From Zea mays (taxonomy: Eukaryota; Streptophyta; Magnoliopsida; Poales; Poaceae): a stretch of 64,000 nucleotides of DNA. Shown here piece by piece: positions 44,962-53,818 of this stretch. The notes under the pieces are model-generated. The model saw only the letters and a program-made list of their open reading frames with translations, had not been told where the DNA came from and did no database searches. Numbering within the stretch: position 1 is the first letter of the stretch; each line of letters opens with the position of its first letter. The stretch lies in assembly GCF_902167145.1 (NCBI RefSeq), contig NC_050104.1, positions 106,589,849 through 106,653,848 on the forward strand. Reading direction: 5' to 3'. Both the position numbers and the translations under genes were made by a program.

Positions 44962-44981
44962 CGAGAAAAAAAATCTTACCT
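44962..44981 (+). other. LINE A-tail and target-site duplication
   Basis: GAGAAAAAAAATCTTACCT: a short A-tail followed by AATCTTACCT, the same ten bases that precede 29841. Confidence 0.75.
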
Positions 44982-45280
44982 CTGCTCTCGAATCTTTGTC
45001 GGTCACTAGTTTATTTTTAAATTAAAACGCGATAAATAAAAAGAACGTAGGAAATATAATATATCAACATATAAAAAAATTACTAAATACAATATAGTCT
45101 AATAAAAAATCTTACAACTATCTATTATCTTAGAAATAAATAGTATAAAAATCATCTAACATCTTAAAATAAAAGTGTAAAAAATTACCAAATATAATAT
45201 GATTGTATGTATTGTGCGCGTACGTATAATTGCATGAGAATTGATTGATCGAGTGTTGTTTATAAGATTTACGGTACCTA
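44982..45280. other. AT-rich stretch, no gene seen
   Basis: It continues the host sequence found at 29736-29840 before the LINE arrived. Composition is AT-rich with no readable protein. Confidence 0.45.
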
Positions 45281-45496
45281 CACGGTGAGCGCGACCTTCT
45301 CCTGGCTAAGCGACAGAGCGTGTGCAACATGTTGTACTGAGCTTGGAATGCGTGCACAACGTAGCCATGCTCGGTCTGCTTGAAGAGCCATCGCACGCGC
45401 AATGCGCTTGTTCTAGAACCAAATAGCCACCTGGTACGGTTGTAGACCTAGATGCCTAGCTTCACCTAATGATGTGATGTGTTGCACCACTTCCGT
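45281..45496 (-). pseudogene. Homeodomain-leucine zipper (HD-Zip class I) remnant
   Basis: The minus strand reads SLGEARHLGLQPYQVAIWF, stop, NKR, then in a shifted frame RWLFKQTEHGYVVHAFQAQY and NMLHTLC, and SLSQEKVALTV. This is the third helix of a homeodomain (QPRQVAIWFQNKRARW in intact genes) followed by the start of a leucine zipper. The TAG replaces the invariant Gln next to Asn, and a frameshift follows. It looks like a last exon edge left from a dead gene. Family call is from memory. Confidence 0.65.
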
Positions 45497-46056
45497 GAAT
45501 ACGTCAAATAAATAAAATGAAACTAGTGCTTAGGAGTAACATTTTTATACCTAATACCTGTCGGGGACCATAATTAGGGGTACCCTCAAGGCTCCTAATT
45601 CTCAGCTGGTAACCCCATCAGCATAAAGATGCAAAGGCCTGATGGGTGCGATTAAGTCAGGGATCAGTCCGTTCGAAGGACTCGATCACGCCTCGCCCGA
45701 GCCTAGCCTCGGACAAGGGCAGCTGACTCCGGAGGATCTCCGCCTCGCCCGAGGCCCCCCTCCAGCGGCTAACGTATTCCCGGCTCGCCCGAGGCCCTGT
45801 CTTCGCCAAGAAGCAACCCTGACCAAATTGCCGCGCCGACCGACCAAATCGCAGGAGCATTTAATGCAAAGGCGGCCTGACGCCTTTATCCTGACGCGCG
45901 CCCTTCAGTCGACAGAGCCGAAGTGACCGCCGTCACTTCGCCGCTCCACTGACCGGCCTGACAGAAGGACAGCGCCGCCTGCGCCACTCCGACTGCGGTG
46001 CCACTTGACAGAGTGAGGCTGACAGGCAGTCAGGCCCGGCCACAGGCACCATAGGA

Positions 46057-46395
46057 AACTCCGCTCCGCCCGACCCAGGGCTCGGACTCGGGCTAAGTCC
46101 CGGAAGACGGCGAACTCCGCTCCGCCCGACCCAGGGCTCGGACTCGGGCTAAGTCCCGAAAGATGGCAAACTCCGCTCCGCCCGACCCAGGGCTCAAACT
46201 CGGGCTCAGCCCCAGAAGATGGCGAACTCCGCTCCGCCCGACCCAGGGCTCGGACTCGGGCTAAGTCCCGGAAGACGGCGAACTCCGCTCCGCTCGACCC
46301 AGGGCTCGGACTTGGGCTCAGCCCCAGAAGACGACGAACTCCGCTCCGCCCGACCCCAGGACTCGGACTCCACCCTGGCCTCAGCCGACGGTCTC
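46057..46395. repeat. 56-bp tandem array in 5' LTR, about six copies
   Basis: The unit starts AACTCCGCTCCGCCCGACCC and recurs at 46057, 46113, 46169, 46225, 46281 and 46337. Two unit types alternate, ending either GCTAAGTCCCGGAAGACGGCG or GCTCAGCCCCAGAAGACGACG. The last copy is partial. Confidence 0.9.
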
Positions 46396-46868
46396 CGGCT
46401 CGCCCGACCCAGGGGCTCGGACTCGACCTTGGCCACGGAAGACAGACTCGACCTCGGCTTCGGAGGAGCTTCCACATCGCCCAACCTAGGGCGCAGACCA
46501 GCCACGTCAACAGGAGGCGCCATCATCACCCTACCCCAAGCTGACTCGGGCCACGGGGAACAAGACCGGCGTCCCATCTGGCTCGCTCCGCCAGATAGGC
46601 AATGATGGCGCCCCGCATACTCTGTGACGACGGCGGCTCTCAGCCCCCTTACGGAAGCACGAGGACGTCAGCAAGGACTCAACAGCTCCGACAGCTGTCC
46701 CTCCGCCAGGCTCCAGCACTCCTCTGACGACCACGACATCACACCAGCTGGGTGCCAAAATCTCTCCGGCTGCCACAACGGCATGTACTTAGGGCGCTAG
46801 CTCTCCTCCGCTAGACACGTAGCACTCTGCTACACCCCCCATTGTACACCTGGATCCTCTCCTTATGC

Positions 46869-46878
46869 CTATAAAAGG
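46869..46878 (+). promoter_or_regulatory. TATA box of second Tat element, 5' LTR
   Basis: GCCTATAAAAGGAAGG, about 310 bases before the LTR end. The same box is at 59305 in the 3' LTR. Confidence 0.6.
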
Positions 46879-47179
46879 AAGGACCAGGGCCATCTTAGAG
46901 AAGGTTGGTCGCGCGGGGACGAGGACGAGACGGGCGCTCGCTTGAAGCCGCTCGCTCCCTCTCCCGCGTGGACGCTTGTAACCCCCTACTGCAAGCGCAA
47001 CCGACCTGGGCGCGGGACGAACACGAAGGCCGCGGGATTTCCACCTCTCTCACGCCGGTCTCCGGCCACCTCACTTCCCCCCTTTGCGCTCGGCCTCGCG
47101 TCGACCCATCTGGGCTGGGGCACGCAGCGACATTCACTCGTCGGCTTAGGGACCCCCCCGGTCTCGAAACGCCGACAGT

Positions 47180-47195
47180 TGGCGCGCCAGGTAGG
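47180..47195 (+). other. Primer-binding site of second Tat element
   Basis: TGGCGCGCCAGGTAGG, two bases (GT) after the LTR end, identical to the site of the first Tat element. Confidence 0.85.
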
Positions 47196-47411
47196 GGCCT
47201 GCTGCGTGTTGACGAACAGCTTCCCGTCAAGCTCCAGATGGGCAGTCTCCAGCAACCTCTCCAGCCCGGGACGGTGCTCCGTTTCGGGAGCCTTGAGTTC
47301 ATGTCCCTCGACGGCAGCTACGACATGATACTCCTTCCACCGCCGTGCGACAGCGACAATGGCGGCCGACAGCCCGCCCGCCGGCGGCGGAATCGATGAC
47401 GTCTTCCCCGC

Positions 47412-49667
47412 GTGGTGGAAGAACAACCTTCGAGCTCGCCCCGTCCTCTTCCCCGTCAACGGAGGGGGAGGCGGGGCAACCAAGGCCAAGCAGGAGGCAG
47501 CGCCTCGTCGACTATCGAGCGAGTCGACAGCGCCAGCACCCCAACGGGGGGCGTGCCGGGCATCGACCTCGCGCTTGAGACGAAGACGAGCGCTGACTCC
47601 CCGCGACACGCCAGTCCCGAGCAAGCGGACGACGCCAGCACGCTCGCGGAAGGCTTGCTGGGTGTCACCCTCGTACCTGAGACGACGGTGCAGTCAGTCC
47701 CCGACGTGACTTCATCACCGCCCGTCGACCAAGAGGTACCGACCTATTCCCATCCCACGCCTTTCGGATTCAGCCTCGACCCGCCTAGCGGCTTCGCTTT
47801 GGCGGGCTCTCTCGTAGAGGCGAGTCCAAACCCTCTGGGGTTTTGTATGCGGTCACCTTGGGACCGGCTGACGGACGTCTCGACCTACGAGCCCTCTGGG
47901 TCCGAGGAAGACGATGAGCCCAACTTTTGTTGGGATTTCTCTGGACTTGGCAACCCCAGTGCCATGCGGGACTTCATGACCGCATGCGACTACTGCCTTT
48001 CCGACTGTTCCGACGGTAGCCGTAGCCTCGGCGACGAGGACTGCGGCCCAAGCCGCGAATGTTTCCACGTCGATCTAGGGGTTCCCTCCGAAGGCAACCA
48101 TCTCGGCATGCCGGAGGACGGTGATCTCCCTAGGCCGGTGCCTCGCGTTGACATCCCACGGGAGCTAGCTGTGCTCCCCGTTCAGGCGGGGGGCCATGAC
48201 CCACAGCTCGAGCAAATCCGCGGGGTGCAGGCCAGGCTCGACGAGGGAGCAGGAGCGCTTGAGCCGACCCGCCGGAACGTTGGGCAAGCATGGGCGGGCC
48301 AACCTCCGGCCGGAGAAATACGTCACCTACCCCAGGGCTTCCAGCACCGCATCGCCGATGATGTCAGGGCCAGGCCGCCACCCGCATCTAGTGGGGTCGG
48401 CCAGAACCTGGCTGCAGCAGCAATGCTCCTTCGCGCGATGCCGGAGCCATCAACCACCGAGGGGCGGCGAATCCAGGGAGAGCTCAAGAATCTCCTGGAA
48501 GGCGCCGCGGTCCGACGGGCCGAGAGCTCCGCCTCCCGAAGGCAGGGGTACCCCTCGGAACCTCATGCCGCGACTTCCCGATTCATGCGGGAAGCCTCGG
48601 TCTACACCGGGCGCACGCGCAACACAGCGCCTGCGGCCCCGGGTCGCCTCGGCAACGAGCACCATCACCGCGACCGTCGGGCCCACCTCGACGAGAGGGT
48701 GCGCCGAGGCTACCACCCCAGGCGTGGGGGACGCTACGACAGCGGGGAGGATCGGAGTCACTCGCCCGAACCACCCGGTCCACAGACCTTCAGCCGGGCC
48801 ATACGACGGGCGCCGTTCCTGACCCGGTTCCGACCCCCGACTACTATCACGAAGTACTCGGGGGAGACGAGACCGGAACTGTGGCTCGCGGACTACCATC
48901 TGGCCTGCCAACTGGGTGGAACGGACGATGACAACCTCATCATCCGCAACCTCCCCCTGTTCCTCTCCGACACCGCTCGCGCCTGGTTGGAGCACCTGCC
49001 TCCGGGGCAGATCTCCAACTGGGACGACCTGGTCCAAGCTTTCGCCGGAAATTTCCAGGGCACGTACGTGCGCCCCGGGAATTCCTGGGACCTTCGAAGC
49101 TGCCGACAGCAGCCGGGAGAGTCTCTCCGAGACTACATCCGGCGATTCTCGAAGCAGCGCACCGAGCTGCCCAACATCACCGACTCAGATGTCATCGGCG
49201 CGTTCCTCGTTGGCACCACCTGCCGTGACCTGGTGAGCAAGCTGGGTCACAAGACCCCCACCAGGGCGAGCGAGCTGATGGACATCGCCACCAAGTTCGC
49301 CTCCGGCCAGGAGGCGGTCGAGGCTATCTTCCGAAAGGACAAACAGCCCCAGGGCTGCCCATCGGAAGATGCCCCCGAGGCGTCAACTCAGCGCGGCGCC
49401 AAGAAGAAGGGCAAGAAGAAGTCGCAAGCGAAACGCGCCGCCGCCAACGCGGACCTTGTCGCCGCCGCCGAGTACAAGAACCCTCGGAAACCCCCCGGAG
49501 GTGCCAACCTCTTCGACAAGATGCTCAAGAAGCCGTGCCCCTATCACCAGGGGGCCGTCAAGCACACCCTTGAGGAGTGCGTCATGCTTCAGCGCCACTT
49601 CCACAGGGTCGGGCCACCCACGGAGGGTGGCAGGGCCCACGACGACGATAAGAAGGAAGATCACTAG
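47412..49667 (+). pseudogene. Tat gypsy Gag, ends at premature TAG
   Basis: A 751-codon frame. The N-terminal 450 residues are variable and acidic. Residues about 470-640 are the Gag domain (RPPTTITKYSGETRPELWL, LPLFLSDTARAWLEHLPPG, WDDLVQAFAGNFQGTYVRP, SLRDYIRRFSKQRTELPN). A lysine-rich tract (GAKKKGKKKSQAKRAA) and CPYHQGAVKHTLEEC, a degenerate zinc knuckle, follow. TAG at 49665-49667 lies where Gln is likely; the frame continues AGEFPEVRDCFMIYGG directly after it. The true start is uncertain because another frame (from 47359, MAADSPPAGGGIDDVFPAWW) also looks protein-like and a small frameshift may lie between them. Confidence 0.85.
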
Positions 49668-50486
49668 GCAGGAGAGTTCCCCGAGGTCCGCGACTGCTTC
49701 ATGATCTACGGTGGGCAAGCGGCGAATGCCTCGGCTCGGCACCGCAAGCAAGAGCGCCGGGAGGTCTGTTCGGTGAAGGTGGCGGCGCCAGTCTATCTAG
49801 ACTAGTCCGACAAGCCCATCACCTTCGACCAAGCCGACCACCCCGACCATGTGCCGAGCCCGGGGAAATACCCACTCGTCGTCGACCCCGTCATCGGCGA
49901 CGTCAGGCTCACCAAGGTCCTCATGGACGGAGGCAGCAGCCTCAACATCATCTACGTCGAGACCCTCGGGCTCCTGCGTATTGATCCGTCCTCGGTCCGG
50001 GCAGGCGCTGCGCCTTTCCATGGGATCATCCCCGGGAAGCGCGTCCAGCCCCTCGGGCAACTCGACCTCCCCGTCTGCTTCGGAACACCCTCCAACTTCC
50101 AAAGGGAGACCCTGACGTTCGAGGTGGTCGGGTTTTGAGGAACCTACCACGCGGTACTGGGGAGGCCATGCTACGCGAAGTTCATGGCCGTCCCCAACTA
50201 CACCTACCTGAAGCTCAAGATGCCGGGCCCCAACGGGGTCATCACCGTCGGCCCCACGTACAAACACGCGTTCGAATGCGACATGGAGTGCGTGGAGTAC
50301 GCCGAGGCCCTCGCCGAGTCCGAGGCCCTCATCGCCAACCTGGAGAGCCTCTCTAAGGAGGTGCCAGACGTGAAGCGTCATGCCGGCAACTTCGAGCCAG
50401 CGGAGACGGTTAAGTCCGTCCCCCTCGACCCCAGCAGTGACGCCTCCAAGCAAGTCCGGATCGGCTCCGAGCTCGATCCCAAATAG
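49668..50486 (+). pseudogene. Tat gypsy aspartic protease region
   Basis: In frame with gag. TAG at 49803-49805 replaces a likely Trp before SDKPITFDQADHPD. KVLMDGGSSLNIIY is the protease active site. TGA at 50136-50138 replaces a likely Arg (CGA) before GTYHAVLGRPCYAKFMAVPN, the conserved GRP protease tail. The linker ends in TAG at 50484-50486. Confidence 0.88.
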
Positions 50487-51307
50487 GAAGCAGTGCTCGT
50501 CGACTTTCTCCGCGCGAACGCCGACGTCTTCGCGTGGAGTCCCTCAGACATGCCCGGCATACCGAGGGATGTCGCCGAGCACTCGCTGGACATCCGAGCC
50601 GGAGTCCGACCCGTCAAGCAGCCTCTGCGCCGATTCGACGAAGAAAGGTGCAGAGCTATAGGCGAGGAGATCCACAAGCTAATGGCGGCAGGGTTCATCA
50701 AAGAGGTATTCCATCCCGAATGGCTTGCCAACCCTGTGCTTGTGAGAAAGAAAGGAGGGAAATGGCGGATGTGTGTAGACTACACTGGTCTAAACAAGGC
50801 ATGTCCGAAGGTTCCCTACCCTCTGCCTCGCATCGATCAAATCGTGGATTCCACTGCTGGGTGCGAAACCCTGTCTTTCCTCGATGCCTACTCAGGGTAT
50901 CACCAAATCAGGATGAAAGAGTCCGACCAGCTCGCGACTTCTTTCATCACACCCTTCGGCATGTACTGCTATGTCACCATGCCGTTCGGCTTGAGGATGC
51001 GGGCGCGACGTACCGGCGGTGCATGAACCATGTGTTCGGCGAACACATTGGCCGCAAGGTCGAGGCCTACGTCGATGACATCGTAGTCAAGACGAGGAAA
51101 GCCTCCGACCTCCTTTCCGACCTTGAAGTGACATTCCGATGTCTCAAGGCGAAAGGCGTCAAGCTTAATCCCGAGAAGTGTGTCTTCGGAGTGCCCCGAG
51201 GCATGCTCTTGGGGTTCATCGTCTCCGAGCGGGGCATCGAAGCCAACCCGGAGAAGATCGCAGCCATCACCAGCATGGGGCCCATCAAGGACTTGAAAGG
51301 CGTATAG
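50487..51307 (+). pseudogene. Tat gypsy reverse transcriptase
   Basis: Begins EAVLVDFLRANADVFAWSPS, then FIKEVFHPEWLANPVLVRKK, MCVDYTGLNKACPKVPYPLP, LSFLDAYSGYHQIRM and MYCYVTMPFGLR. A single-base loss near 50998 shifts the frame (GLR-N-AGATYRRCMNHVFG expected), after which the second frame gives VEAYVDDIVVKTRK with an intact YVDD active site and LNPEKCVFGVPRGMLLGF. It ends KDLKGV, TAG (51305-51307), RVMGCLAALSRF, where Gln is expected. Confidence 0.9.
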
Positions 51308-52831
51308 AGGGTCATGGGATGTCTCGCGGCTCTGAGCCGCTTCATCTCACGCCTCGGTGAAAGAGGTCTACCTCTGTACCGCCTCTTAAGGAAGGCCGAG
51401 TGCTTCACTTGGACCCCTGAGGCCGAGGAAGCCCTCGGGAACCTGAAGGCGCTCCTCACGAAGGCGCCTATCTTGGTGCCCCCGGCTGCCGGAGAAGCCC
51501 TCTTGGTCTACGTCGCCGCGACCACTCAGGTGGTTAGCGCCGCGATTGTGGTCGAGAGGCAAGAAGAGGGGCATGCATTGCCCGTTCAGAGGCCAGTCTA
51601 CTTCGTCAGCGAGGTACTGTCCGAAACCAAGATCCGCTACCCACAAGTTCAGAAGCGGCTGTACGCGGTGATCCTGACACGGCGGAAGTTGCGACACTAC
51701 TTCGAGTCTCATCCGGTAACTGTGGTGTCATCCTTCCCCCTGGGGGAGATCATCCAGTGCCGGGAGGCCTCGGTTAGGATTGCAAAGTGGGCGGTGGAAA
51801 TCATGGGTGAGACAATCTCGTTCGCCCCTCGGAAGGCCATCAAGTCCCAGGTCCTGGCAGACTTCGTGGCCGAATGGGTCGACACCCAGCTACCGACAGC
51901 TCCGATCCAACCGGAGCTCTGGACCATGTTCTTCGACGGGTCACTGATGAAGACAGGAGCCAGCGCAAGCCTACTCTTCATCTCGCCCCTCGGGAAACAC
52001 CTACGCTACGTGCTATGCCTCCATTTCCCGGCATCCAACAATGTGGCTGAGTACGAGGCTTTGGTCAACGGATTGCGGATCGCCATCGAGCTAGGGGTCC
52101 GACGCCTCGACGCTCGCGGTGACTCGCAGCTCGTCATCGACCAAGTCATGAAGAACTCCCACTGCCGCGACCCGAAGATGGAGGCCTACTGCGATGAGGT
52201 TCGGCGCCTGGAAGACAAGTTCTACGGGCTCGAGCTCAACCACATCGCTCGGCGCTACAACGAGACTGCGGACGAGCTGGCTAAAATAGCCTCAGGGCGA
52301 ACAACGGTTCCCCCGGACGTCTTCTCCCGAGATCTGCATCAGCCCTCCGTCAAGCTCGACGGCACGCCCGAGCCTGAGGCACCTTCGGCCCAGCCCGAGG
52401 TACCCTCGGCACAGTCCGAGGCGCCCTCGGCTCGGCCCAAGGTACCCTCGGCGCAGTCCGAGGCGCCCTCGGCTCGACCCGAAGCACCCTCGGTTCAGCC
52501 CGAGGTACCCTCGGCCCCCGAGGGCGAGACGCTGCACATTGGGGGGGAGCGAAGCGGGGTCACGCCTGACCAAAACTGGCAGACCCCGTACCTGCAATAT
52601 CTCCACCGAGGAGAGCTACCCTCCGACCGAGCCGAAGCTCGGCGGGTGGCGCGGCGCGCCAAGTCGTTCGTCTTGCTGGGAGATGAGAAGGAGCTCTACC
52701 ACCGCAGCCCCTCTGGCATCCTCCAGCGATGCATCTCCATCGCCGAAGGGCAGGAACTCCTCCGAGAGATACACTCGGGGGCTTGCGGCCATCACGCAGC
52801 GCCTCGTGCCCTTGTCGGGAATGCTTTCTGA
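51308..52831 (+). pseudogene. Tat gypsy dual RNase H
   Basis: Two RNase H domains in a row. The first runs LLVYVAATTQVVSAAIVVER to VLADFVAEW. The second (archaeal type) reads WTMFFDGSLMKTGASASL, NNVAEYEALVNGLRIAIELG, GDSQLVIDQVM and YNETADELAKIA, with its acidic residues present. A proline-rich linker of 7-residue repeats follows (52373-52519), then LQRCISIAEGQELLREIHSG, the lead-in to the integrase. It ends at TGA 52829-52831 where Arg (CGA) is expected before QGFYWP. Confidence 0.9.
52373..52519 (+). repeat. 21-bp minisatellite coding PEAPSAQ repeats
   Basis: Seven in-frame units of 21 bases (PEAPSAQ, PEVPSAQ, SEAPSAR, PKVPSAQ, SEAPSAR, PEAPSVQ, PEVPSAP) lie between the second RNase H and the integrase. 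Confidence 0.9.
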
Positions 52832-53818
52832 CAAGGCTTCTACTGGCCCATGGCGGTGGCCGACACTACTAGAATTGTCCGCACCTGCGAAGGGTGTCAG
52901 TTCTACGCAAGGCAGACCCACCTGCCCGCTCAGGCTCTGCAGACGATACCCATCACCTGGCCTTTTGCTGTGTGGGGTCTGGACCTCGTCGGCCCCTTGC
53001 AGAAGGCACCCGGGGGCTACACGCACCTGTTGGTCGCCATCGACAAATTCTCCAAGTGGATCGAGGTCCGACCCCTAAACAGCATCAGGTCCGAGCAGGC
53101 GGTGGCGTTCTCCACCAACATCATCCATCGCTTCGGGGTCCCGAACTCCATCATCACCGACAACGGCACCCAGTTCACCGGCAGGAAGTTCCTGGACTTC
53201 TGCGAGAATCACCACATCTGGGTGGACTGGGCCGCCGTGGATCACCCCATGTCAAATGGGCAAGTAGAGAGTGCCAACGACATGATTCTGCAAGGACTCA
53301 AGCCTCGGATCTACAACGACCTCAACAAGTTTGGCAAGCGATGGATGAAGGAACTCCCCTCGGTGGTCTGGAGCCTGAGGACAACGCAGAGCCAAGCCAC
53401 GGGCTTCACGCTGTTCTTTCTGGTCTATGGGGTCGATGCCATCTTGCCCACAGACTTAGAATATGGTTCCCCGAGGACGAGGGCCTACACCGACCAAAGC
53501 AACCAAGCTAGTCGAGAGGACTCGTTGGACCAGCTGGAGGAGGCTCGGGACAAGGCCTTACTACACTCGGCGCGGTACCAGCAGTCCCTGCGACGCTACC
53601 ACGCCCGAGGGGTCCGGTCCCGAGACCTCCAGGTGGGCGACCTAGTGCTTCGGCTGCGACAAGACGCCTGAGGGCGGCACAAGCTCACGCCCCCCTGGGA
53701 GGGGCCGTTCGTCATCGCCAAAGTTCTGAAGCCCGGAACGTACAAGCTGGCCAACAGTCAAGGCGAGGTCTACGGCAATGCTTGGAACATCCAACAGCTA
53801 CGTCGCTTCTACCCTTAA
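52832..53818 (+). pseudogene. Tat gypsy integrase
   Basis: The zinc finger (HHAAP upstream and TCEGCQFYARQ) is followed by WGLDLVGPLQKAPGG, ITDNGTQFTGRKFLDFC and NGQVESAND, giving the D, D and E of the catalytic core. YHARGVRSRDLQVGDLVLRL precedes a TGA (53669-53671) in place of Arg (CGA), then GRHKLTPPWEGPFVIAKVLK and YNAWNIQQLRRFYP-like end and TAA at 53816-53818. All catalytic residues are present, so only the stops disable it. Confidence 0.9.

Larger units (their letters stand above)
29841..44972 (+). mobile_element. L1-type LINE, internally deleted, split by two LTR elements
   Basis: AATCTTACCT occurs just before 29841 and again at 44972-44981 straight after an A-rich tail (TCGAGAAAAAAAA), the expected target duplication of a LINE. 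Between them lie, in order on plus, an ORF1 zinc-knuckle region (about 30390-30560), the RT of ORF2 (31980-33459) and the ORF2 C-terminal zf-RVT region (44129-44808). The endonuclease and first RT segments are missing. Insertions at about 30860-31974 and 33460-44128 account for most of the 15 kb. Confidence 0.75.
45559..47177 (+). repeat. 5' LTR of second Tat element, 1619 bp
   Basis: From TGTCGGGG to GCCGACA. It is about 250 bases shorter than the 3' LTR, almost all of which is due to fewer copies of a 56-bp repeat. Confidence 0.9.

Noticed and set aside
45905..46510. Minus-strand frame of 201 codons with repeated GAEPESEPWVGRSGV wording (also 58332-58946)
   Set aside because: It is the translation of the 56-bp array. 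Because 56 is not a multiple of three the frame rotates, and it stays open only because the unit lacks stops.
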